10,050 nucleotides of DNA, taken from assembly GCA_041158045.1 (NCBI GenBank), contig JBEBCD010000037.1, forward strand, positions 1 to 10,050. Direction: 5' to 3'. Positions 1 through 8,675 of this stretch are shown in pieces. The translations under genes and the position numbers were made by a program. The stretch is from CAXRBC01 sp041158045 (GTDB lineage Bacteria; Actinomycetota; Acidimicrobiia; Acidimicrobiales; Ilumatobacteraceae). Each line of letters begins with the position of its first letter. Position 1 is the stretch's first letter. Below the pieces are notes generated by a model. It was not told the origin of the DNA and did no database searches. It saw only the letters and a list, made by a program, of their open reading frames with translations.

Positions 1-4
1 GGGG

Positions 5-952
5 TCAGGCGACGCGCAGCACGCGGTAGGGCTCGCCCCGCGTGAGGTAGCGCTCGTAGACCTCGGGCAGCTCCTCGCGCAGCCGTCGCGCGTCGAGGGA
101 CGCCCGCCCCGGCTGGGACCGCCACGTGACGGCCCGCTCGCCGTCGAGGAGCCCGACCTCGTGGCCGAGCAGCATGCGCGCGATCGCGTCCCGGGCGTCG
201 GACTCGCGGCCCTCGGCCTCGCGCCGCGCCGTGCGCGCCGCGCGCAACTCGTCGAGCGCCGCGCGGGCGGAGTCGGGGAGCGCCACCGGCTCGGGCGACG
301 CGGGCCAGAGGCGGGCGATCTGGTCGGCACTGAACTGGTTGATGTCCGCGTCGGCGGGGGTGCCGGCGTCGACCATGGCGCCGAACCGCTCGGCCTCGTC
401 CCACAGCGCGGCGATCGCGTCGTCGCGGCGCGGCAGCTCGACCATCGTGATGCGCAGGTCGCGGTCGAGCACGATGAACCACACGGGCACGCCGAGCACC
501 GACTGCTGCGCCCAGCCCTGCCAGCGCCACTCCATGGGGAGGTCGTCGGCGTCGTGGACGGTGTAGCGCGCCGTGGTCTTGGCCTCCACGGCGATCGTGG
601 GGCGCTCCTCGTCGTCGACGCCGTCCATCGAGATGGTGAACCGCCCCGCCCGGTACATGACCCGCGGCGTCGCGACGCGCACGCCGAGCAGGTGCGACGC
701 CTCGTCGAGGAGGGCGGGCTCGAGGACGTTGCCGCGGCGGAACACCGGCTTTTCCTCCTCCATGACGGGGTCGACGCGCTTGTCGAGATAGAGGTCGGCG
801 CGCGTCGTGTAGGGCGAGGCGCCCATGAGCGCCGGGGCGTCGGAGGCGCCGAAGGTGCAGCGCCCGTCCGCGTCGCGCCAGCGGAGGCGGAGCCACTCCT
901 CGCTGCCGTGGCGCGGCTTGGCGATGCGGGTCGGCGTGATCGTGGTCGTCAT
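5..952 (-). CDS. YqaJ/lambda-Exo-like phage-type nuclease
   Basis: This 315-residue protein belongs to the YqaJ viral recombinase / lambda-exonuclease family, PD-(D/E)XK nucleases that resect double-stranded DNA ends for annealing recombination. The sequence shows an N-terminal GSEEWLRLR segment (residues 16-24), GASDAPALMG (35-44), RGNVLEP with E78, SMDG with D110, VEAKT with E123 and K125, and QGWAQQ (145-150). This is the expected order of the catalytic Glu, Asp, Glu-x-Lys and the helix Gln. Residues about 228-260 are charged and probably helical. The C-terminus (VTWRSQ, then YRVLRV) resembles the tail of phage homologues, so the gene looks complete. The ATG start is supported by a GGGAGGAG ribosome site six bases upstream. 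It lies 73 bp after the amidase stop on the same strand and ends at the left edge, so a downstream annealing-protein partner could lie outside. The family call is confident from motifs; activity and host role are inferred. Confidence 0.85.
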   Translation of the reverse strand: MTTTITPTRIAKPRHGSEEWLRLRWRDADGRCTFGASDAPALMGASPYTTRADLYLDKRVDPVMEEEKPVFRRGNVLEPALLDEASHLLGVRVATPRVMYRAGRFTISMDGVDDEERPTIAVEAKTTARYTVHDADDLPMEWRWQGWAQQSVLGVPVWFIVLDRDLRITMVELPRRDDAIAALWDEAERFGAMVDAGTPADADINQFSADQIARLWPASPEPVALPDSARAALDELRAARTARREAEGRESDARDAIARMLLGHEVGLLDGERAVTWRSQPGRASLDARRLREELPEVYERYLTRGEPYRVLRVA

Positions 953-958
953 GGCTGG

Positions 959-966
959 CTCCTCCC
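959..966 (-). promoter_or_regulatory. Strong Shine-Dalgarno site of the YqaJ-like nuclease
   Basis: On the minus strand GGGAGGAG lies six bases before the ATG at 952. It is one of only two strong ribosome sites in the window and fixes the nuclease start. No clear -10 element is seen between it and the amidase stop at 1026, so transcription may come from the amidase promoter. Confidence 0.75.
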
Positions 967-1025
967 GGGGGGATCGAGCAGCCTGCCAGGGGGGTGTCGC
1001 GCGGCTCGCGCGCGGAGGACGGGCG

Positions 1026-2483
1026 TCAGTCCAGCGGGGGGCGGCGGTGCGCCCACGGGAGGAGTTCTTCCATGCGTGCCGCCACCGAGATGAGCAGGTC
1101 CTCCCGACCGTGGTCCGCGACGAGCTGCACGCCGATCGGCAGGCCGTCGGCCGTCCAGTGCAGCGGGAGGCTGATCGCCGGCTGACCCGTCGTGTTGTAC
1201 GGCGGGGTGAAGGCGACCCACTCGCCGGCGCGGCGCACCGGGGCGAGCGGGTCGGCGACGTCGTTGACGATCGTGCCGATCGGGAGGGGCGGTGCGGCGA
1301 GCGTCGGCGTGACGAGCAGGTCCCAGCCGGCGGCCCACCAGGCGCGCACCTCGCGGCGGAAGCGGTGCGCCTGGTCGAGTGCGAGGCCGAGGTCGGTGGC
1401 GCTCATGCGCGCGGCGGCCTCGGCCATCGCCCAGTTCATCGGCTCGACGTCGTCGGGTCCGACCTCGCGGCCGAGCGTCGCGGCGAGTGCGGCGCGGGAC
1501 ATGCCCTGCTGCGCCGCCCACATGGCGGTGAAGCGGCGCGGGAAGCCCGCGTCCTCGAGCGGCGCGGGCCACGCCTCGTGCACGTCGTGGCCGAGGTCGA
1601 TGAGCGCGCGCGCCGCCACCCGCGCCGCCTCGGTGCAGGCGGGGTCGCAGGCGCCGCCGAGCGGGTGGTGGTCGAGCACGCCGATCCGTAGCCGCCCGTG
1701 ATCGGCGGCGAGCTCGCGCACGTAGGGCCGCGCGGGCGGCGGCGCGACCACGGAGTCGCCGACGCCGGGGCCGTGCACGGCGTCGAGGAGCGCCGCGGCG
1801 TCGCGGACGCTGCGCGTGACGGCGAACTGGACGCTGAGCACCGTCTCGTCGCGCAGCGGCCCCATCGAGATGCGGCCCTGGCTCGTCTTGAGCCCGACGA
1901 GCCCGCAGCACGACGCGGGGATGCGGATGGAGCCGCCGCCGTCGCTCGCGTGCGCGATCGGCACGATGCCCGCCGCGACGGCCGCCGCCGACCCGCCGCT
2001 CGACCCGCCCGCGGTGCGCGCGAGGTCCCACGGGTTGCGCGTCGGGCCCCACGCGAGCGACTCGGTGACGGGCACGCTGCCCCACTCGGGGCTCGCGCCG
2101 CGACCGAAGGGCACGAGCCCGGCGCCGAGGATGCGGTCGACGAGCCAGGAGTTGGCCGGCGCGCGCCAGCCGGCGGCGCGCAACGCGCGGTTGCCGTTGC
2201 TCATCGGCATGCCGGCGTATGGCGCGTTGAGGTCCTTGAGGATCGTCGGCACGCCGCGGAAGGGCGCGCCGCGCACGCCGGGACGGGCCGACGCGCGGGC
2301 CAGCTCGCGCGCGTGGTCGGCCCACCGGATGACGACGGCGTTGAGCGCGGGATCGAGTCGCTCGCAGCGCGCGAGCGCGGCCTCGAGCAGCTCGAGCGGC
2401 GTCACCTCGCCGCGGCGCACGAGCGCCGCCTGCGCGGTGGCGTCCATCCAGCGCGTCTCGCGCGCGATCGAGCCGTCCGCCAC
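1026..2483 (-). CDS. Amidase-signature (AS) family hydrolase
   Basis: The 485-residue product is an amidase-signature enzyme, which hydrolyses C-N amide bonds using a Ser-cisSer-Lys triad. The triad can be placed: K83 in ILKD, S161 in AGGSSGGS and S185 in DGGGSIRIP. The 24-residue spacing between the two serines is the family norm, and the length is typical. There is no signal peptide, so it should be cytoplasmic. I chose the GTG at 2483 because GGGGAGG sits five bases upstream. The alternative ATG at 2525 would add 14 residues and overlap the divergent MFS start codon on the other strand. Neighbours are the divergent MFS operon across 40 bp and the YqaJ-like nuclease downstream. The substrate is not predictable from the sequence; the family includes aryl-acylamidases, cyclic-dimer hydrolases and the GatA subunit. 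A GatA role is unlikely because no gatC or gatB is adjacent. Confidence 0.92.
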   Translation of the reverse strand: MADGSIARETRWMDATAQAALVRRGEVTPLELLEAALARCERLDPALNAVVIRWADHARELARASARPGVRGAPFRGVPTILKDLNAPYAGMPMSNGNRALRAAGWRAPANSWLVDRILGAGLVPFGRGASPEWGSVPVTESLAWGPTRNPWDLARTAGGSSGGSAAAVAAGIVPIAHASDGGGSIRIPASCCGLVGLKTSQGRISMGPLRDETVLSVQFAVTRSVRDAAALLDAVHGPGVGDSVVAPPPARPYVRELAADHGRLRIGVLDHHPLGGACDPACTEAARVAARALIDLGHDVHEAWPAPLEDAGFPRRFTAMWAAQQGMSRAALAATLGREVGPDDVEPMNWAMAEAAARMSATDLGLALDQAHRFRREVRAWWAAGWDLLVTPTLAAPPLPIGTIVNDVADPLAPVRRAGEWVAFTPPYNTTGQPAISLPLHWTADGLPIGVQLVADHGREDLLISVAARMEELLPWAHRRPPLD

Positions 2484-2488
2484 GGCCA

Positions 2489-2495
2489 CCTCCCC
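2489..2495 (-). promoter_or_regulatory. Shine-Dalgarno site that decides the amidase start
   Basis: On the minus strand GGGGAGG is followed by five bases and then GTG (2483-2481). This favours the GTG over the in-frame ATG at 2525-2523. Another in-frame GTG at 2489-2487 overlaps the site itself and is unlikely to be used. Confidence 0.7.
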
Positions 2496-2508
2496 TCGGA
2501 CCGTGGGG

Positions 2509-2514
2509 TACGGT
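2509..2514 (+). promoter_or_regulatory. Predicted -10 element of the MFS operon
   Basis: TACGGT, within GGTACGGT, fits the actinobacterial -10 pattern TANNNT and ends nine bases before the ATG at 2524. That would place the transcript start within a few bases of the start codon, matching the absence of any ribosome site there. No convincing -35 element is seen. It overlaps the opposing amidase -10 almost completely. Confidence 0.5.
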
Positions 2515-2515
2515 A
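2510..2515 (-). promoter_or_regulatory. Predicted -10 element of the amidase transcript
   Basis: Read on the minus strand this is TACCGT, matching TANNNT. A start about seven bases on would give a leader of roughly 20 bases containing the GGGGAGG ribosome site. It is offset by one base from the plus-strand -10 of the MFS gene. The prediction rests on motif and spacing only. Confidence 0.42.
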
Positions 2516-2523
2516 GTCGTTCC

Positions 2524-3804
2524 ATGCCGGACGAGTCGCGCGACGGGTCGCGCGCGGCGTCGCCCAGCGCGCTCGAGGTGCTGCGGTCGCCCTCGGTCGC
2601 GAAGTTCATCGTCGCCAACACGCTCCTGTACGTCGGCCTGATGCTGCAGGTCGCGACGCTCGGCAAGCACGTGTACGACATCTCGCGGCGCGAGCTCGAC
2701 CTCGGCTGGCTGGGGCTCGCCGAGTTCCTCCCCATCGCGCTGCTCGTGTTCGTCGTCGGCGCGGTCGCCGACCGCTTCAACCGCAAGACCGTGTCGATCC
2801 TCGCGATGGGCGGGGAGCTCGCGTCGTCGCTGCTGCTCGTCGCGTACGCCCGTACGAACCCGACGAGCGTGGTGCCGATCTTCGGGATCGCGCTGCTGTA
2901 CGGGGCCTCGCGCGCCTTCGTCTCGCCGGCGATGCGGGCCATCGGTCCCGCGATCGCGCCCGAGGGCGGGCTGCCGCGCATGGTGGCGATGTACTCGGCC
3001 GTCTGGACGGGGGCGATGATCGTGGGGCCGGCGGCCTCCGGCTTCCTCTACGCCGCCGCGCCGTGGATCTCGTACGCGACGTCGGCCGGGCTCATCGCGG
3101 GCGCGATGTGCGTGCTCGCCACGCTGCGGGTGCCGACGGCCGTCACCGACGCCGCGCGGGCCGAGCGGCCGACGCTGGACGCCGCGCTGGAGGGCTTGCG
3201 CTTCATCCGCCGCACGCCGATCCTGCTCGCGGCGATCTCGCTCGACCTCTTCGCCGTGCTGTTCGGCGGCGCGATCGCGCTGCTGCCCGTGATCGCGACC
3301 GAGCGCCTCGGCGTCGGCGACGTGGCCTACGGCTGGCTGCGCGCCGCGGCCGGCATCGGCGCGGCGAGCACCGCCGCGCTGCTCGCGGTGCGCCCGCTGC
3401 GCCATCGCGTGGGCCGCCGCCTGCTGTGGGCGGTCGCGATCTTCGGCGCGGGGACGATCGTGCTCGGGCTCACCCGCACCTACTGGGTGGCCTTCCTCGC
3501 CGTGGTCGTGGTGCACTCGGCCGACATGGTGAGCGTCTTCGTGCGCGGCTCCGTGGTGCCGCTCGTGACGCCGGACGACAAGCGGGGGCGCGTGTCGGCC
3601 GTCGAGAACGTCTTCATCGGGGCGACCAACGAGCTCGGTGCCTTCCAGTCGGGCGTGACGGCCCAGCTCGTGGGCGTGCCCGCGACGGTCGTCGGCGGCG
3701 GCATCGCCACGCTCGGGGTCGTCGCGGTGTGGTGGCGCAAGTTCACCGCGCTACGGGACGTGGACAACTTCGACGAGCTCGAGCCGACGCGCCTGCGAGA
3801 CTGA
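2524..3804 (+). CDS. MFS exporter, EntS-like (MFS_3 type)
   Basis: The 426-residue protein is a major facilitator superfamily membrane transporter resembling EntS/MFS_3 exporters. The loop 2-3 motif appears as G79-AVA-D83-R84-FN-R87-K88. The second half carries TPDDKRGRVSAVENVFIGATNELG (about 349-372), split by family-typical residues RGRVSAV and GATNELG, which is characteristic of the EntS-like branch. About 12 hydrophobic segments are present, starting near residue 27 and ending near 403; the first 26 and last 20 residues are polar and probably cytoplasmic. The ATG at 2524 is chosen because a -10 element lies just upstream and the membrane domain begins soon after; the frame stays open further upstream only as a shadow of the amidase. 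It is the first gene of a tight operon, four bases before the molybdoenzyme. Proton-driven export of a small molecule is inferred; the substrate is unknown and no siderophore genes are in view. Confidence 0.9.
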   Translation: MPDESRDGSRAASPSALEVLRSPSVAKFIVANTLLYVGLMLQVATLGKHVYDISRRELDLGWLGLAEFLPIALLVFVVGAVADRFNRKTVSILAMGGELASSLLLVAYARTNPTSVVPIFGIALLYGASRAFVSPAMRAIGPAIAPEGGLPRMVAMYSAVWTGAMIVGPAASGFLYAAAPWISYATSAGLIAGAMCVLATLRVPTAVTDAARAERPTLDAALEGLRFIRRTPILLAAISLDLFAVLFGGAIALLPVIATERLGVGDVAYGWLRAAAGIGAASTAALLAVRPLRHRVGRRLLWAVAIFGAGTIVLGLTRTYWVAFLAVVVVHSADMVSVFVRGSVVPLVTPDDKRGRVSAVENVFIGATNELGAFQSGVTAQLVGVPATVVGGGIATLGVVAVWWRKFTALRDVDNFDELEPTRLRD

Positions 3805-3808
3805 CCGC

Positions 3809-5788
3809 GTGCGCAGCGCCTGCCCGCTCGACTGCCCGGACGCCTGCTCCCTCGAGGTGACGGTCGAGGACGGCCGCATCGTGCGCGTCGACGGCGCGAC
3901 CGGCCCGGGGACGAACCCGCTGACCGACGGATGGATCTGCAAGAAGGTCAAGGGCCACGCCGCGCGCGTGCACTCGCCCGAGCGCGTCGCGACGCCGCTC
4001 GTGCGCGCGGGCGCGCGCGGCGCGGGCGAGTGGCGCGCCGCCACGTGGGACGAGGCGCTCGACCTCGTCGCCGGGCGCATGCGCGACGCGATCGCCGCCC
4101 ACGGGCCTGACGCGGTGGTGCCGTACCTCTACAACTCCTCGACCGCCAAGGTCGAGACCAAGTGGCTGACGCCCCATCTCTTCGCGCGCCTCGGGTGCCC
4201 CGAGGTCGACATCACCATCTGCGCCGCGACGATCGGCGCCGCGTGGACGCGGGGGTTCGGCGGGATGCTCTCGGCCGACCCGATCGACGTGGTGTACTCG
4301 CGCCTCGCCGTCGTCTGGGGGACCAACCCGGCGGTGAGCAACACGCACTGGCTCCCGTACCTCGCCGAGATGCGCCGGCGGGGCGGCCGACTCGTGGTCG
4401 TCGACCCGCGGCGCACGGGCGCCGCCGCGCGCGCCGACCTCCACGTCGCGCCGCGGCCCGGGACCGACGCGCTGCTCGCGCTCGCGATCGCGGGCGAGCT
4501 GTGGCGCTCGGGGCGGGCCGACGAGGCGTTCCTCGCCGACCACGTCGACGGCGTCGCGGAGTACCGGGCGCTCGCCGAGTCGGTCACCCTCGAGCGGGCG
4601 GCCGCCACCTGCGACGTGCCGCTGGCGACGCTGCGCGAGCTCGTCGAGCTCGTCGCCGCCCCCGGACCCGCGATGCTGCGCCCCGGGTACGGGCTCGAGC
4701 GGCACCGCCGCGGGGGCAGCAACTGCGTCGCGGTGATGGGCCTGTGGCTCGTGGCCGGGCACTTCGGCGAGCGGGGCTCGGGGATCTTCTCCAGCACCTC
4801 GGGCACGCACGGCGTGCCGCTCGCGGCGCGGTGGCCCGAGGGCGTGGCGCGCCCGGCGCGGCGCACGCTCAACATGAACCGCGTCGCCCGCGTCGTGCTC
4901 GGCGAGGACCCGTGGCCCGTGCCCGTCGAGGTGATGTACGTCTCGGGGTCCAACCCGGCGGTGACCGCGGTCGACCAGGCCCGCATGATGCGCGCCCTCG
5001 CGCACCCCGGCACGTTCGTCGTCGTGCACGAGCAGGTGATGACCGACACCGCCCGCTGGGCCGACGTCGTGCTGCCCGCGCCCACGCACTTCGAGACGAC
5101 CGACCTCGTCGCGTCGTACGGGAGCTACTCCGTGCAGTTCATCGACCCCGTGATCCCGCGGGTCGGGCAGGCGCGGACCAACAACGAGGTGGCCGCCGGC
5201 CTCGCGGTGCGCCTCGGGCTGCCCGCCGAGGAGTTCGACGCCTCGCCCGAGCGCATCGCGGCGATGCTCGCCCCGCACCGCGGGCGCGCCGGGGTGACGC
5301 GAGGGGAGGGCACGACCGTGCAGTTCCGCGACACGCACCCGACCTTCGTCGGCGGGCGCGCGCGCCTCGCGGACCCCGGCGGCGAGCTGCCGCTGCCGGT
5401 CATCGACGGGCCCGGTGCCGCGCCCGAGCGCGGGGCCGCGCGCGCGCTCACGCTGCTCAGCCCCGCGAACGCCCAGACGATCAACTCGGTCTTCGGCGAC
5501 ACCGCGCCGCCGCCCGCCGTGCTCTCCCTCTCGCCCGCGGACGCGGCGGCGCGCGGGATCGTCGACGGCGCCCGCGTGCGGGTGGCCAACGCGCTCGGGG
5601 CGCTCGTCATCGAGGCGCGCATCGACGACGCGCTGCGCGCCGGCGTGTGCGCGATCCCCAAGGGGCTCTGGATGCGCAGCCTCGACCAGGGTGCGACGGC
5701 CAACGTCCTCGTGCCGGACGACGTCAACGACCTCGCCGGCGGCGCGTGCTTCAACGACGTGCTCGTCGACGTGACGCCGGCCGCGTGA
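3809..5788 (+). CDS. Molybdopterin oxidoreductase with N-terminal [4Fe-4S] site
   Basis: This 659-residue enzyme belongs to the DMSO reductase / BisC-PhsA-like molybdopterin superfamily, which moves oxygen atoms or electrons at a bis-MGD molybdenum centre. The N-terminus is C5-xxx-C9-xxx-C13 and, after 30 residues, C44 in WICKK, a [4Fe-4S] site. ICAATIGAAWTRGFG (137-151) aligns by eye with the NapA segment holding the Mo-binding Cys, so C138 is the probable Mo ligand. WGTNPAVSNTHW and VVVDPRRTGAAARADLH are cofactor-binding segments, and residues about 545-655 form the C-terminal dinucleotide-binding domain. The first Fe-S cysteine is at residue 5 and there is no twin-arginine signal, so it should be cytoplasmic. 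The GTG start lies four bases after the MFS stop without a clear ribosome site, suggesting reinitiation. No electron-transfer subunit, membrane anchor or cofactor-synthesis gene adjoins it. The physiological substrate cannot be assigned. Confidence 0.92.
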   Translation: MRSACPLDCPDACSLEVTVEDGRIVRVDGATGPGTNPLTDGWICKKVKGHAARVHSPERVATPLVRAGARGAGEWRAATWDEALDLVAGRMRDAIAAHGPDAVVPYLYNSSTAKVETKWLTPHLFARLGCPEVDITICAATIGAAWTRGFGGMLSADPIDVVYSRLAVVWGTNPAVSNTHWLPYLAEMRRRGGRLVVVDPRRTGAAARADLHVAPRPGTDALLALAIAGELWRSGRADEAFLADHVDGVAEYRALAESVTLERAAATCDVPLATLRELVELVAAPGPAMLRPGYGLERHRRGGSNCVAVMGLWLVAGHFGERGSGIFSSTSGTHGVPLAARWPEGVARPARRTLNMNRVARVVLGEDPWPVPVEVMYVSGSNPAVTAVDQARMMRALAHPGTFVVVHEQVMTDTARWADVVLPAPTHFETTDLVASYGSYSVQFIDPVIPRVGQARTNNEVAAGLAVRLGLPAEEFDASPERIAAMLAPHRGRAGVTRGEGTTVQFRDTHPTFVGGRARLADPGGELPLPVIDGPGAAPERGAARALTLLSPANAQTINSVFGDTAPPPAVLSLSPADAAARGIVDGARVRVANALGALVIEARIDDALRAGVCAIPKGLWMRSLDQGATANVLVPDDVNDLAGGACFNDVLVDVTPAA

Positions 5789-6597
5789 GCCGGGGGCGGC
5801 GGCTCGCGCCGCGCGCCGCGCGGCGCGCGACGGTCCTCGCGTGCGTCGCGATCGCGGCGTCGTGCGGCGCCGCGGACGGCGAGGCGGCGGACGGCGTACT
5901 CGACGGCGTCGGACGGATCCCCGGCTACGACTTCGGCTCGGACGTCACGCTGCCGCCCGAGCTCGAGCTCGAGATCCCCGAGCCGGAGGGCGGCACGATC
6001 GGGCCCCGCGCCGAGGGGCACCGGCTGCTCATGATCGGCGACTCGATCCTCGCGTCGACCGCGCGGCGCTACGGCAACGAGATGTGCAACGCGCTCGTGC
6101 CGCTCGGATGGCAGGTGGCGGTGGAGGCGGAGCCGGGGCGATTCGTCGGGTTCGGCCTCGAGGTGCTCGACGTGCGGCTGCGCGCCGAGGGCGGCTGGGA
6201 CGCGGCCGTCGTCTTCCTCGGCACCAACTACGAGGGCAACCCGGACTCGTATCGCGCGCGCCTCGGCGAGATCGTGGAGCGGCTCGCGCCCCGGCCGACG
6301 CTGCTGCTCACCACCGCGGAGTTCCGCGCCGCGCAGCGCGAGGTGAACCGCGCGATCCGCGAGGTCGCCCGCGCCCACGACCACGTGTCCCTGCTCGACT
6401 GGGCCGCGGTCGCGACGACGCGCGGCGTGCTCACGGGCGACGGCGTGCACCTCACCGACAAGGGACGCAGCGTCCTCGCCGTCGCGGTGGCGCGGGCGCT
6501 CGACGTGGCGCCCTTCCGCCCCGGGGAGTGCCTCGAGTCGAGGTTCCGCGACGACTCGGGGATCCGCGCGGCGTCGTCGACGACGACTACGCCCTAG
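5785..6597 (+). CDS. Exported SGNH/GDSL-type hydrolase, probable lipoprotein
   Basis: The 270-residue product is an SGNH-fold hydrolase or acyl-transfer enzyme. Block I is MIGDS with nucleophile S87, block III is FLGTN (G146, N148), and block V is DGVHLTD with D219 and H222, giving a plausible Ser-Asp-His triad. The N-terminus is arginine-rich, followed by a short hydrophobic run ending AASC at C27. This suggests an exported lipoprotein, although the lipobox is weak at -3, where Ala replaces Leu. Residues about 28-75 form an acidic, proline-containing linker. The GTG start overlaps the molybdoenzyme stop (GTGA), so translation is probably coupled. The tail ends in a Ser/Thr run and overlaps the convergent HNH gene by 11 bases. 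Esterase, deacetylase or O-acyl-transfer activity on an envelope glycan or lipid is possible; the substrate is unknown. It resembles SGNH domains attached to acyltransferase-3 proteins, but no such membrane domain is present here. Confidence 0.85.
   Translation: MSRGRRLAPRAARRATVLACVAIAASCGAADGEAADGVLDGVGRIPGYDFGSDVTLPPELELEIPEPEGGTIGPRAEGHRLLMIGDSILASTARRYGNEMCNALVPLGWQVAVEAEPGRFVGFGLEVLDVRLRAEGGWDAAVVFLGTNYEGNPDSYRARLGEIVERLAPRPTLLLTTAEFRAAQREVNRAIREVARAHDHVSLLDWAAVATTRGVLTGDGVHLTDKGRSVLAVAVARALDVAPFRPGECLESRFRDDSGIRAASSTTTTP
6572..6585. repeat. 14-bp perfect palindrome in the overlapping 3' ends
   Basis: CGTCGTCGACGACG reads identically on both strands. It lies in the last codons of the SGNH gene (its Ser/Thr run), just beyond the stop of the HNH gene. 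It has no loop and no T-run, so it is not a standard terminator. It probably reflects repeated Ser and Thr codons. Confidence 0.4.
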
Positions 6598-7013
6598 CCC
6601 TCGCCGCGCGCCGGACCTCGGCGCGGGCGCGGGCCTGCGCCGCCGTGACCTCGGCGTGGTGCGCGCGGCACAGCACCTCGAGGCCGCCGGCGCCGTCGCC
6701 GCCCGGCGCGAGGTGGTGGTGGCATCCGACGCCGTAGCCGCCGCCGTCGCGGGGCGTGCGGTGGTTGACCTCGCAGTCGCGGCGCTCGGCGTCGCATCCC
6801 GGGCGCTCGCAGCGGTACTTCGCGCGGCGCCGCGCGGCCGAGCGCGCGAAACGCCACACGTGGTTGCGCTGCCAGGCGCGACCGCACGCCGGGGCGCACC
6901 AGGTGCGGCGCCGGCCCGGCGGGATCTCGCCGTCGCACCACTGGCATCGCCCCCTCGCGCCCGTCCAGGCGGAGAGCGTGCAGTCGACGCGCCCGCGCTC
7001 GAGCGCGCTCAGC

Positions 7014-7042
<29 letters not shown>
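6587..7042 (-). CDS. HNH endonuclease with N-terminal zinc ribbon
   Basis: The 151-residue protein combines a zinc-ribbon-like segment, C33-xx-C36 and C49-xxx-C53 (RCQWC ... WCAPAC), with an HNH/treble-clef nuclease core. Core residues include C78 and C83, EVNH (91-94) with H94, C107, and LCRAHH (124-129) with C125 and H128/H129. Such proteins nick or cut DNA and are common in phages and as single chromosomal genes. The C-terminal 20 residues are Ala/Arg-rich. The GTG start at 7042 overlaps the end of the fumarase gene by 29 bases and has no good ribosome site. A slightly later non-ATG start is possible, since the first recognisable domain residue is C33. Its stop overlaps the convergent SGNH gene by 11 bases. 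Placement at the end of the fumarase operon suggests cotranscription, but a shared function is not implied. The family call is firm; the biological role is unknown. Confidence 0.82.

Positions 7043-8671
<1,629 letters not shown>

Positions 8672-8675
<4 letters not shown>

Noticed and set aside
998..1012. Hairpin CGCGCG-GCT-CGCGCG between the amidase and the nuclease as a terminator
   Set aside because: The stem is only six base pairs of alternating CG, common by chance at this GC content, and no T-tract follows on the minus strand.
1026..2483. GatA subunit of the tRNA-dependent amidotransferase
   Set aside because: The amidase-signature core is shared, but no gatC or gatB gene adjoins it and the rest of the protein resembles general amidases.
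1816..2523. Upstream extension of the MFS frame across the amidase
   Set aside because: The additional residues are low-complexity antisense of the amidase, while a -10 element and the expected N-terminus support the ATG at 2524.
2484..2525. Longer amidase start at the ATG in 2523-2525
   Set aside because: It would place the start inside the MFS start codon and upstream of the predicted amidase -10, and leave the strong ribosome site at 2489-2495 unused.
949..3516. Very long open frame on the minus strand (855 codons) spanning the amidase and MFS genes
   Set aside because: Its translation is Arg/Pro/Ala/Gly-rich with no recognisable domain and lies out of frame over genes with clear motifs; high GC content makes stop codons rare in such frames.
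3809..3960. Twin-arginine signal on the molybdoenzyme
   Set aside because: The first Fe-S cysteine is residue 5, there is no RR motif or hydrophobic segment before it, and the upstream frame has no room because the MFS gene ends four bases earlier.
4162..5784. Upstream extension of the SGNH frame across the molybdoenzyme
   Set aside because: The frame is open but gives Arg-rich nonsense opposite well-conserved molybdoenzyme motifs; the signal peptide and GTGA overlap place the real start at 5785.
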